DNA of 8,741 bases from an uncultured Bermanella sp. (GCA_913054445.1 CAJXIK010000077.1:1-8741), one strand, 5' to 3'. Numbered from the stretch's first letter, positions 1 to 6,474 are shown. The notes: generated by a model from the sequence alone, not told the origin. Program-made: numbers and translations.

Positions 1-551
1 TGCTGCTTACTCAGGCTATGAATGGGGTTGCTTGGGTGTACCACAATGGCTAGGCCATCTATAGCCACCACGTGTTCACTGGCCGCATCCTTTAAATTTG
101 ACCAATCCTTAGCGTCTGTGACCTCTTGCTCTTTAACCGGCCGCGAGGACGCCCAAATTTGGGCCTCTCCCGACATTAAACCCTTAAAGCCGGTACTGGA
201 GCCGTGGGCGGAGATACTAATTTGCACGCTTTTCCCTTGGGGTAACCAGTCCCCTCTTACCACTTTTTCATTGGTCTGCGCCAAGGGCTCGATACGCACG
301 TTACTCACCCCTTTAGCCCGCAGGTAGGCCATGGCCAAGTTAGGGGTGAGACTTCCCCCTAGGGTGTTGGAGCCATGCATAGTAAAAAGGGTAACGAGGG
401 GATCGTTGCCGACAATATTTTGCAGAGGAGTGGGCGTCATTAAAATATCGGCCATGGCCGTTTGGCCCGCCTGTTTCTTCGATAAATTTTCATAGGCTGT
501 CGCTATACCTGGCAGCACACAGCACATCAACAACAAGATAAACACTTTCAT
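1..551 (-). CDS. PstS-like periplasmic substrate-binding protein, C-terminus cut by the window edge
   Basis: An open frame runs without a stop from ATG at 551 to the left edge, giving 183 codons of the N-terminal part. Residues 1-19 form a Sec signal peptide: MK, a hydrophobic core of I/L/V/C, then A-T-A at 17-19, with likely cleavage before Tyr20. The mature part has the signatures of the PstS-like phosphate-binding fold (PBP_like, PF12849 type): HGSNTLGG near 59-66 followed by LTPNLAMAYLRAKG, HGSSTGFKGL at 116-125, ASSRPVK at 134-140, and AIDGLAIVVHPSNPI at 163-177. In this family the Gly-Ser-rich loops bind the oxyanion. The protein should act in the periplasm as a phosphate or related-anion receptor. 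Some members of this type carry a C-terminal OmpA domain; that part would lie outside the window, so its presence is unknown. A weak AGGG Shine-Dalgarno-like stretch lies at 563-566. The upstream Pho-box array supports a phosphate-related role. Family call firm, exact ligand inferred. Confidence 0.85.
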   Translation of the reverse strand, partial: MKVFILLLMCCVLPGIATAYENLSKKQAGQTAMADILMTPTPLQNIVGNDPLVTLFTMHGSNTLGGSLTPNLAMAYLRAKGVSNVRIEPLAQTNEKVVRGDWLPQGKSVQISISAHGSSTGFKGLMSGEAQIWASSRPVKEQEVTDAKDWSNLKDAASEHVVAIDGLAIVVHPSNPIHSLSKQ

Positions 552-583
552 AGACACACCAACCCTGTGATTTTAAACGCATA

Positions 584-589
584 AGCATA
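584..589 (-). promoter_or_regulatory. candidate -10 of the PhoB-type promoter
   Basis: TATGCT on the minus strand starts 10 bases after the last Pho heptamer, the usual geometry for PhoB-dependent promoters. It gives a leader of about 25-30 bases before the ATG at 551. An alternative TAAAAT at 575-570 is a better hexamer but sits 24 bases from the array, which fits PhoB activation less well. Confidence 0.4.
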
Positions 590-599
590 GGGATGTTTT

Positions 600-639
600 G
601 TTACAGTTTTATGGCGATTTTGTTACAGAATTATTACAG
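600..639 (-). promoter_or_regulatory. Pho box array (PhoB-type direct repeats) for the PstS-like gene
   Basis: On the minus strand four heptamers recur with exact 11-base spacing: CTGTAAT (639-633), CTGTAAC (628-622), TCGCCAT (617-611, degenerate) and CTGTAAC (606-600). They are separated by AT-only tetramers AATT, AAAA and AAAA. This matches the known PhoB box layout, in which CTGTCAT-like heptamers repeat every 11 bases with AT-rich spacers. The array ends 10 bases before TATGCT (589-584), a 4/6 match to a -10 hexamer. That is where a PhoB-activated promoter without a -35 would have its -10. The gene start is at 551. Phosphate-starvation induction is inferred from this layout. Confidence 0.72.
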
Positions 640-690
640 AGGAGTAAACAGAGGGGTAAGAGGGGGCAATAGACCGGGCTAAAATCCCTA

Positions 691-723
691 AAGCGCCCTG
701 TGCTGTCAGCGTACAGGGCGCTT
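691..723 (-). terminator. hairpin terminator downstream of grxD
   Basis: Perfect inverted repeat with 11-base arms, AAGCGCCCTGT (691-701) and ACAGGGCGCTT (713-723), around an 11-base loop. It starts 8 bases past the grxD stop codon. On the minus strand the stem is followed by TAGGGATTTTAG, so the U-tract is weak and slightly displaced. The GC-rich stem and its position make it the likely 3' end of the grxD transcript. It also shields the PstS-like gene from read-through. Confidence 0.65.
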
Positions 724-731
724 CATGAAGA

Positions 732-1058
732 TTAATCTTCGCTGGGTAACGCTGCATCGATCAGAGTTTTTAATTCGCCGTTCTCGGCCATCTCGGTGAT
801 GATGTCGCAGCCGCCCACTAGCTCGCCCTGCACCCACAACTGCGGGAAGGTTGGCCAGTTAGCATAGGCTGGCAACTGAGCACGGATCTCGGGGTTAGAC
901 AAGATATCAACATAGGCAAAACGCTTGCCGCATTCCATGAGCGCGCTCACGGTACGGGCCGAGAAGCCACACTGTGGCTGGTTTGGGTTGCCCTTCATGT
1001 ACAACAAAACGGTGTTTGATTCGATCTGTTCTTTGATCTGGGCGATAACATCGGACAT
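732..1058 (-). CDS. grxD: monothiol glutaredoxin GrxD (Grx4), CGFS type
   Basis: The 108-residue protein matches the family's usual length. It carries the defining monothiol motif CGFS at 30-33 after KGNPNQPQ, with Lys22 as the expected glutathione contact. WPTFPQLW at 68-75 holds the cis-Pro loop, and GGCD at 82-85 binds the glutathione gamma-glutamyl end. Proteins of this type work in the cytoplasm. They hold a [2Fe-2S] cluster shared between two monomers and two glutathiones, often pair with BolA proteins, and pass clusters to acceptors; they have little disulfide-reductase activity. The start at 1058 fits: GAGAA lies 7 bases upstream and the N-terminus MSDVIAQIKEQI is typical. The gene is monocistronic by its spacing, with 75 bases to the DUF1513 gene and a terminator behind it. 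Identification is secure. Confidence 0.96.
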   Translation of the reverse strand: MSDVIAQIKEQIESNTVLLYMKGNPNQPQCGFSARTVSALMECGKRFAYVDILSNPEIRAQLPAYANWPTFPQLWVQGELVGGCDIITEMAENGELKTLIDAALPSED

Positions 1059-1102
1059 GGTTATATTCTCACTTGCATAGCATTAGCGTTAAAACTGGCG
1101 AT

Positions 1103-1131
1103 ATTTTACCGAATACCCCAGTGTTTTGCTA
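1103..1131 (-). promoter_or_regulatory. candidate grxD promoter
   Basis: On the minus strand TAGCAA (1131-1126, 3/6 match to a -35) and TAAAAT (1108-1103, 5/6 match to a -10) are separated by 17 bases, about 45 bases before the grxD ATG. This is a prediction from hexamers only. Expression by read-through from the DUF1513 gene is also possible, because only a poor hairpin lies in this gap. Confidence 0.35.
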
Positions 1132-1133
1132 GG

Positions 1134-2216
1134 TTAAGCCAACGCCATATGGTTATCCCACTTTAAATCATCGAACTGACGGCCTGCCCCAAGGCTTAGA
1201 GTGCTAGCATCGATGGGAAAAATAGCCCCCGTGCCGGTGCTCACATAAAAGCGATTCTGCTCTTCTCGGTAACAGATGCCAGCCACATCCCTTAATGCCA
1301 ACTGCCCAAGCAGGACATCCCGCTGGCCGTCGATAAACAAGACCCTATTGCCACGGGGCGCGGTGAAGGCCAGCAGGCCATGGCGACCCATGGCGACGCT
1401 GGCGATGTAGTGCCTTAGCTGGGGGGCCAATTCACCGCTGGCCCGCTGCCAGCGCAACGTCTCGCCGTCGCTATAGGCGCATATTGGCGTATGTTGGCTG
1501 CTATGGCTCTGATGCTGCAAGCCCACCGCCACCCGCGACCCATTCACCGCCAGGTGACGAATACTGGCTTGCTGGTCAGCCAGCGTCTGCTGTTTAAGCA
1601 ACTTGCCATCACTGCCATCGATGAAACTTAAGTTGGGTTGCATAGTGTCTAGGTTTAGCTTCTGCCGAGGAAACCCGGGGTGTGTGTGAATGCCGCCATT
1701 CGCCACCACCAGAGTATTAGAGCCCGTTAGGCGCTGTATTTCATGGCTACCCGTGCCATGGGCGTAAAACTCATTCACCTTCTGATATTGCCTGGCACTG
1801 TCGTAAACACCTATCACCCCCTGCGCATTCTCGAAATCATTTTCGGTAACATACAACAGGCGCTCCTGCTCACAGAAAACACCGTGGCCAAAAAATAGGC
1901 GATTGCGTTGCGGGGCGATCTCATGCAATACCTGGTTGCTCAACACATCCAACACCTGAATGTATCGACCTGGGCGGCGTGCAAAGGCCACTGCCTGCTG
2001 TTTATGTTTGTTAAAAATGACACTGTGACCTCTTTGCGGCAACCCTGTCTTAAATGTTGGTTGTAACTGCTCATCCAGCCCCACCATGTAATGATGACCT
2101 TGATGATCCATGGCCGCACTGGTGAGCAGAGTCTGCCTCACACGCGCGCAGGAAGCCATTAAGGGCATGGCCGTCATGCAAGCCACCCCCTTTAAAAAAG
2201 CACGACGATTCAACAT
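1134..2216 (-). CDS. DUF1513 family protein, Tat-exported, probable lipoprotein
   Basis: 360 residues. The N-terminus has a twin-arginine motif, NRRAFLKG (3-10), before a hydrophobic stretch ending in MASC (20-23). It therefore looks like a Tat signal with a possible lipobox and acylated Cys23. The body fits DUF1513 (PF07433): HGTGSHE (153-159), VANGGIHTHP (171-180) and KLNLDTMQPNLSFID (186-200). It has the repeating short beta-strand texture (for example IQVLDVLS, VIGVYDS, LSFIDGSDGK) expected of a propeller-like fold. Function is not established. The gene follows the second imelysin gene by 5 bases, so the two are surely co-transcribed, and it is the last gene of the cluster. The pairing of DUF1513 with imelysins and a di-heme protein matches P. 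aeruginosa PA4370-PA4373 as I recall it. A Tat route would suit a protein folded, perhaps with cofactor, before export; that is inference. The start at 2216 is chosen because it gives the intact Tat signal. Confidence 0.85.
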   Translation of the reverse strand: MLNRRAFLKGVACMTAMPLMASCARVRQTLLTSAAMDHQGHHYMVGLDEQLQPTFKTGLPQRGHSVIFNKHKQQAVAFARRPGRYIQVLDVLSNQVLHEIAPQRNRLFFGHGVFCEQERLLYVTENDFENAQGVIGVYDSARQYQKVNEFYAHGTGSHEIQRLTGSNTLVVANGGIHTHPGFPRQKLNLDTMQPNLSFIDGSDGKLLKQQTLADQQASIRHLAVNGSRVAVGLQHQSHSSQHTPICAYSDGETLRWQRASGELAPQLRHYIASVAMGRHGLLAFTAPRGNRVLFIDGQRDVLLGQLALRDVAGICYREEQNRFYVSTGTGAIFPIDASTLSLGAGRQFDDLKWDNHMALA

Positions 2217-2221
2217 AGTGC

Positions 2222-3340
2222 TTAATCGCCATCCACAGAATTAAATAATGCGGTACCACCCACCGCATCGATGACATGGTCAAATAACAGGGCACTGAGG
2301 GATATTAAATCATCATGTAGCTGAATATAGGCACTGCGTACCGGGTTGTCCGAGCTTGTGTCGATGGACAAAACATCGACGTCGAAGGCAGCGATCACCA
2401 GCAACTGCGCCTCTAGACGGTCCACGATGGTTTGCAAACTGTGTGCATGCTCGCCCGCCCCCACGTCCTCTAATAGCGTGCGCAGATTATACTCGCCGCC
2501 GCTCATTAAACGCTTTAAGCCAGCGATATTATTGGCAATGACATGAAAAGACTCACCACTAAAACGCCCCTCCAGCGCGAACAATTCCGGCACGGCATGA
2601 TCGATGCCCACGGGGTAGTTTAATTGATAGCGAGCGACAATTTCGATGCGCTCATTCACGCCATTGAGCACATCGGCCAACACTTGCGTACGATCTATAT
2701 AGCCAGCGGCCACCTCGGTTGGATGCTTAAAGTCTTGCACATTGGCCAGCCACTGAGCTTGTAGCTGCGTGGCCATAGTGAACAGATTTTCGGCGATGCC
2801 TTGTGCCCACAAACACTGATGCTGATTTAAGCCCTGCATTGGAATTTTCTCGAAGAGAATATACTCAAGCGCCGGTAGCCCCTGCACGAGCACAGAGCCT
2901 CGGCCAATCGAGTCAACCGGCAGCGCTTTATTTAGCAAAGCGTCCACCGCCGTGACGCCCGCGCCGCCAAACAAGTTACCCCCATGAATGCGATCGCCGT
3001 AGGTGGGCAAGCCATCGGTTAACGGAGCCACATTAATGACGCGCAAGGTTTGCCAGCTACTATGACTGGCAAGCCAGGCTTGCTGCGCATCATTAAGCTG
3101 GTCAGCAGATGCTTGCTCGCAATATTCTGCCAAGGCCTCATGCAGGGTGTCCGTGTGCGCGGTAAAATCAGGCAAATAGCTTTGCCCATAGAGATCGCCC
3201 CACTCATTGAGCACATTGAAACTGGCCGCTTCGTTAGCAGAATGGGTCGTGGTACTGGTCGCACCGCAGGCCGTTAATAGGTATAGACCCACTAAGGGCA
3301 ACAGCGTCTTAATATATTTCATATCCATCATTCTTTTCAT
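2222..3340 (-). CDS. second imelysin-like lipoprotein, HxxE motif degenerate
   Basis: 372 residues. A hydrophobic signal ends in LTAC, giving lipidated Cys25, so the mature protein is membrane-anchored and periplasmic. The rest is helical and imelysin-like (peptidase M75 / PF09375 type). The region that holds GxHxxE in canonical members reads GLPALE (154-159) followed by YILF, so the Glu is kept but the metal-binding His is Pro. Peptidase activity is therefore doubtful; a binding or partner role for the product of the first imelysin gene is more likely (inference). Other landmarks are YGDRIHGGNLFGG (114-126) and the C-terminal helical repeats. Met1 and Met7 are both possible starts. Met7 (3322) gives a more usual short lipoprotein n-region (MKYIKTLL), while neither start has a strong Shine-Dalgarno sequence. 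The gene lies 13 bases after the di-heme gene and 5 bases before the DUF1513 gene, within one operon. Confidence 0.82.
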   Translation of the reverse strand: MKRMMDMKYIKTLLPLVGLYLLTACGATSTTTHSANEAASFNVLNEWGDLYGQSYLPDFTAHTDTLHEALAEYCEQASADQLNDAQQAWLASHSSWQTLRVINVAPLTDGLPTYGDRIHGGNLFGGAGVTAVDALLNKALPVDSIGRGSVLVQGLPALEYILFEKIPMQGLNQHQCLWAQGIAENLFTMATQLQAQWLANVQDFKHPTEVAAGYIDRTQVLADVLNGVNERIEIVARYQLNYPVGIDHAVPELFALEGRFSGESFHVIANNIAGLKRLMSGGEYNLRTLLEDVGAGEHAHSLQTIVDRLEAQLLVIAAFDVDVLSIDTSSDNPVRSAYIQLHDDLISLSALLFDHVIDAVGGTALFNSVDGD

Positions 3341-3353
3341 GCTTTTCGTTATT

Positions 3354-4829
3354 TTAAAGTGACATCAAAAAGGCTTCGAACTGAGCGCGCTCATGGGCCG
3401 TAAATGTCAGCACCACGTCTCTTGCCGCCTGCCCTTCCCCGCCATGCCATAAGACCGCCTCCATGGGCGTGCGGGCACGGCCATCGTGTAAGAAAGCGGC
3501 TTCCCCATTGACCACACTGCTTAAACCTATGCCCCATAGAGCGGGGGTGCGCCACTCTCGAGAAGACGCTAAAAACTCGGAGGTCTCTTGCTGGGGTGCC
3601 GCGCTGCCATCCTGTTGCAGGTCAGATAGGTCTGCGCCCATGTCATGCAGGAGCATGTCGGTAAAGGGGTAAATATCTTGATTGGATAAGGCCGGCAGTG
3701 CGCGCTTATTTTGGGTCTTAAAGTAGGGTTTATGGCATGCCTGACAATTTGCCCGCGTAAATAATTCGGCACCCGCTAACACCTCGGCATCCTCTACGTT
3801 GCGACGCTCAGGCACGGCGAGATGCTGCGTATAGAATTCGACAAAATCCAGAAGATCATCGTTGATCTCCACATGATCGCCGACGTTAACGCCGCTCATG
3901 GCACCGACACAATCGACTTGTCGGTCGCTGCAATTTTCCCGCGGGAATAAGGTGGTGGTTAAGCCCATATCGCCGTTAAAGGCAGCGGCACTTTGCTGGC
4001 GCAATGAAGGTTGCCCGGCTTTCCAGCCGAATCGACCCAGCGCCAATGTGTTACTGGCCACATCCATAACATAATTTGCTTCACCACTGATGCCATCGTT
4101 ATTGCTGTCTTCTGGGTCGGCATTTTTTAGGATGTGAGCTTCGCTGATATTTTCTAGCAGGCCAAGGCCAATCATGGCGTTGGCGATACGCGGAGAAAAG
4201 CGGGTGTTTTCGCCCAACGGGCCGTAATTTAAATTCACTAGGCTAAGCTGTGGGCGGCGCAGGGTCATCGTGAAACCATCATCGAAACTAACCGTTTCGT
4301 CATGATAGCGAATCTTAATTTGCGCCTCACGGGCAACCCCTGGGTTTGCGTGGTCTTGTAATTGACCACCATAGTGGGCATCGACAAAGTTACCCTGTAA
4401 CCCAGCAAGCAATAAGGCCGTTTCATTTTCGTTTTGAGGCGGCCGAAACAGGCGCACCAACATGCTACCGGCGCTGTCATGTTCATCTTGGGGGGCATGG
4501 CCACGGCCATCATTAATATGACAAGTCTGACAGGCATTGACGTTTAACAACGGCCCCACACCATCACGCAGTTCGGCGCTGGCTGGGGCGATGGTCCATG
4601 GTGCCTCAAATAATTCATTGCCCACGAGGAAGGATCGCTTGGAGGCGAGATCCAGGTTACTGGCGGCAAAAGAAAATGCCCCTGGGTCCTGCGAATTTAC
4701 GCTGGTTTCACCGCCCAGCCTTGACTGGGTCACGAAGCTATTTTCGGGTTTTGAATCACGGCCACAGGCGCTTAATAACACCACAGTGGCTGCAAGGATT
4801 AGATAAGGTGCTATTTTTTGATACTGCAT
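3354..4829 (-). CDS. di-heme cytochrome c oxidoreductase-like lipoprotein (DUF1111 / DHOR family)
   Basis: 491 residues. A signal peptide ends in LSAC, so Cys22 is the probable lipidated residue. Two c-type heme sites are visible: CQTCH at 100-104 and CQACH at 362-366. Family landmarks of the thiol-oxidoreductase-like DUF1111/DHOR group (PF06537) follow: an acidic calcium-loop-like DPEDSNNDGISGEAN (238-252), LLHDMGADL (393-401), EWRTPALWGIG (425-435), AAFLHDGRARTPMEAVLWHGG (444-464) near the C-terminus. MauG-like and CCP-type peroxidases are distant relatives. It should transfer electrons at the outer face of a periplasmic membrane; the substrate is unknown. Lying between two imelysins, it could change iron redox state or oxidise a ligand during uptake, which is inference. 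It heads a tight three-gene unit. The Shine-Dalgarno sequence is weak (GTGGG just before the ATG). The 96 bases between it and the upstream terminator hold no clear promoter. Confidence 0.9.
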   Translation of the reverse strand: MQYQKIAPYLILAATVVLLSACGRDSKPENSFVTQSRLGGETSVNSQDPGAFSFAASNLDLASKRSFLVGNELFEAPWTIAPASAELRDGVGPLLNVNACQTCHINDGRGHAPQDEHDSAGSMLVRLFRPPQNENETALLLAGLQGNFVDAHYGGQLQDHANPGVAREAQIKIRYHDETVSFDDGFTMTLRRPQLSLVNLNYGPLGENTRFSPRIANAMIGLGLLENISEAHILKNADPEDSNNDGISGEANYVMDVASNTLALGRFGWKAGQPSLRQQSAAAFNGDMGLTTTLFPRENCSDRQVDCVGAMSGVNVGDHVEINDDLLDFVEFYTQHLAVPERRNVEDAEVLAGAELFTRANCQACHKPYFKTQNKRALPALSNQDIYPFTDMLLHDMGADLSDLQQDGSAAPQQETSEFLASSREWRTPALWGIGLSSVVNGEAAFLHDGRARTPMEAVLWHGGEGQAARDVVLTFTAHERAQFEAFLMSL

Positions 4830-4869
4830 ATACCCACTTGCTCATCCGTTTTTTTTATAATTCTAAACA

Positions 4870-4898
4870 GATTCAACATCATCATCTTGAGTTGAATC
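4870..4898. repeat. perfect 8-base inverted repeat upstream of the di-heme gene
   Basis: GATTCAAC (4870-4877) and GTTGAATC (4891-4898) form an 8-base stem around a 13-base loop. The repeat lies between the terminator of the first imelysin gene and the start of the di-heme gene. It could be an operator or a transcript hairpin. It has no U-tract on the minus strand, so it is not a terminator. Confidence 0.5.
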
Positions 4899-4925
4899 GC
4901 AATTATTACTATTTAGACATAACCC

Positions 4926-4953
4926 AAAAAAGCAGGACGAGGCCTGCTTTTTT
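4926..4953 (-). terminator. strong intrinsic terminator after the first imelysin gene (bidirectional form)
   Basis: Perfect inverted repeat with 11-base arms, AAAAAAGCAGG (4926-4936) and CCTGCTTTTTT (4943-4953), and a 6-base loop. On either strand it gives a GC stem followed by a run of six T. It starts 17 bases past the stop codon of the first imelysin gene. It should end most transcripts there and partly separate that gene from the following three. Confidence 0.88.
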
Positions 4954-4970
4954 ACGCTACAAACTAAAAT

Positions 4971-6335
4971 TTATTCGGCGATGTAATCGATACACTCACC
5001 GGCTGCGGCAGATCCCACAGGGCAAGTGCCTTCATCTATGCCCTGTAATGACACATTAAGCGCGCTCGCCACATCGGAGCTGAATGGCACATTTAAGGCG
5101 TCTAAGGCGACAATGGCTTCTTTTACGATACTATCGTCTGCACTGCCCACCAGCATATCGAAAGTCTTGCCGTCTGCGGCGGCGGCCTGAATGTCCTGGA
5201 ACTCGGCATCCACGGTGGCGAGCAAACCGCGAATATGGGTGTCGGCTGAGGCATCGTTTTGCTTCACTAAGTCCGAGATGCTGGCACCGGTCAGCTGTGA
5301 ACCGTCGAGGCGCGTGTAGCTACCTAGGTAGGCATCGATGACACCCAGCGCATTGCCGTAAATAGCCACGTGGGTTAAATCTGAAAAGCAGTCGTGTTCG
5401 TCTTCTGTGCTGTTAAGCAAGATCGCCACACTCATGCGTTCGGAGGCCAGTTCACCTATGGCCATGTCACCCATGCTGTCTAATACTCGCTCGAGGCCAT
5501 CCCCGCGCTGGATGAAGTCGCTGCGCAGCGTTAAGCCAGTACTGTCGACATTCCACTCTACTTCCATATCGCTTAAGTCACTTACCAGTAGTTCGGTTAC
5601 GGCCGTTAGGTATTGACCACGACGGATACAGATATCGGCGCTCGCGTTGATCGTGGCACCACTGGTACAGCTTGCATCTGCTGCATAATCGCTGACCGGG
5701 CGTTCGCCGGTGCCGAGGTTACCCGCGCCAGTCGATTGATCCTGACCCCATAACAAAAATTCGATGGCATGGATGCCGGTGGCCACATTAGCGCCGTTAT
5801 CGGCAAACTCGTTCAAGCCCATAAGGAAGTTCGCATCGATAGCGCCGCTTAGGTCGCCTGATGTCGCATTAATAATGTTGATGCTGGTGCCTGCCACTGG
5901 CACTTCACCGCGGTAGTTGCCATCGACGTAATCGATGAGGGCTTCGTCCAACGGCCAGGCATTCACCTGCCCTTCCCAGTCGTCCACGTTAGCCAGACCA
6001 CCGTCAGAGCCGGGGCCATTGTCACCTGTGGTGACGTGATTGTTGGCCACGTCAAAACGGGTAATTTCGAACTGTTGGTAGGGTAGACGCAAGCTCTTAT
6101 AGGCCGCCTTGGCCGCCGTTAGGTTGTCATCGCTTGGTGTCGCAAGCAGAGTATTTACCGCTGTCTTGAGGTTGCTGGCAGCCGTTAATGAGTCCTCCAC
6201 CATGGCATGGGCCATGTTCGCAAAGTGGCTTTCCACCTGAGCACGGGTCACCTGCTCGCTATCGTTATCGCTGTCTGATCCACATGCGCTGAGCAGCAGT
6301 GCCGATGCCAATACACCTATAGGGGTAAATTTCAT
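4971..6335 (-). CDS. imelysin-family (peptidase M75) lipoprotein, IcmP/IrpA-like
   Basis: 454 residues, the size of P. aeruginosa IcmP-type imelysins. The signal peptide ends in LLSAC, giving lipidated Cys18, and is followed by an acidic Ser/Asp linker (19-28). Conserved imelysin blocks appear in order: NAWPLDEALIDYVDG (125-139), the hallmark GIHAIEFLLWGQ (187-198) containing HxxE at 189-192, and EDEHDCFSDLTH (311-322). The family has two helical-bundle domains. Members have been linked to iron regulation (IrpA of cyanobacteria), to insulin cleavage (IcmP), and to EfeO-type iron uptake proteins. Cys223/Cys236 and Cys438/Cys448 could form disulfides in the periplasm. It is the first gene of the four-gene cluster, with its own promoter and Fur-like box upstream and a strong terminator downstream. 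A GGA at 6345-6347 is the only Shine-Dalgarno candidate. Family membership is firm; an iron-linked role is likely; peptidase activity is not shown. Confidence 0.92.
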   Translation of the reverse strand: MKFTPIGVLASALLLSACGSDSDNDSEQVTRAQVESHFANMAHAMVEDSLTAASNLKTAVNTLLATPSDDNLTAAKAAYKSLRLPYQQFEITRFDVANNHVTTGDNGPGSDGGLANVDDWEGQVNAWPLDEALIDYVDGNYRGEVPVAGTSINIINATSGDLSGAIDANFLMGLNEFADNGANVATGIHAIEFLLWGQDQSTGAGNLGTGERPVSDYAADASCTSGATINASADICIRRGQYLTAVTELLVSDLSDMEVEWNVDSTGLTLRSDFIQRGDGLERVLDSMGDMAIGELASERMSVAILLNSTEDEHDCFSDLTHVAIYGNALGVIDAYLGSYTRLDGSQLTGASISDLVKQNDASADTHIRGLLATVDAEFQDIQAAAADGKTFDMLVGSADDSIVKEAIVALDALNVPFSSDVASALNVSLQGIDEGTCPVGSAAAGECIDYIAE

Positions 6336-6352
6336 TGCGTTTCGTCCATAAC

Positions 6353-6381
6353 ATTATAATTAGAGCGCAGATGTTAATCAC
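6353..6381 (-). promoter_or_regulatory. promoter of the first imelysin gene
   Basis: On the minus strand a perfect TATAAT (6358-6353) lies 17 bases downstream of GTGATT (6381-6376, a 3/6 -35). Transcription should start near 6346, leaving a very short leader of about 10 bases before the ATG at 6335. The weak -35 is covered by the Fur-like box, a usual arrangement for a repressed promoter. Confidence 0.55.
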
Positions 6382-6394
6382 TCTCACTATCATT
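6376..6394 (-). promoter_or_regulatory. Fur-box-like operator
   Basis: Minus-strand AATGATAGTGAGAGTGATT matches 12 of the 16 defined positions of the Fur pattern AATGANAATNATTNTCATT, with an exact AATGATA half. It overlaps the -35 of the imelysin promoter, so bound Fur with iron would block transcription. Families of this kind are often iron-controlled, which supports the call. The second half of the site is weak. Confidence 0.45.
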
Positions 6395-6406
6395 GGCAAT
6401 GTTAAT
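6386..6406. repeat. imperfect 21-base palindrome in the divergent intergenic region
   Basis: ACTATCATTG and CAATGTTAAT flank a central G at 6396 and pair at 8 of 10 positions, with a perfect CATTG-G-CAATG core. It overlaps the outer half of the Fur-like box. The symmetry suggests a dimeric regulator, either Fur at a second site or another protein. Its regulator is unknown. Confidence 0.35.
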
Positions 6407-6474
6407 GTGAATTATTTGTATTTGATTTAGCTTTTATGTTCTAGTTTATGTGCTGGCCACCGCCTTTGTGCAAC

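Noticed and set aside
22..327. Plus-strand 101-codon open frame
   Set aside because: It lies antisense to the PstS-like gene, whose signal peptide and family motifs are clear; the plus-strand product shows no family features.
1091..1130. Possible terminator after the DUF1513 gene
   Set aside because: Only a short ACTGG/CCAGT stem with a 19-base loop and three T after it; too weak to call, and it overlaps the possible grxD promoter.
2071..2295. 74-codon minus-strand frame bridging the junction of the DUF1513 and second imelysin genes
   Set aside because: It is an out-of-frame reading of two well-supported genes and has no independent features.
4854..4865. -10-like TAGAAT (4865-4860) and TATAAA (4859-4854) before the di-heme gene
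   Set aside because: No acceptable -35 is found at 16-18 bases from either hexamer, and the stretch is AT-rich, so a promoter could not be supported from the sequence alone.
4598..5059. Plus-strand 153-codon open frame across the terminator region
   Set aside because: It overlaps the N-terminus of the di-heme gene and the C-terminus of the imelysin gene, crosses a strong terminator, and its translation has no recognisable domain.
6408..6422. ArgR-box-like TGAATTATTTGTATT
   Set aside because: Only the first half-site fits TGAATWWTTWATTCA; the second half fails, the site is about 185 bases from argD, and it lies upstream of the candidate argD promoter.
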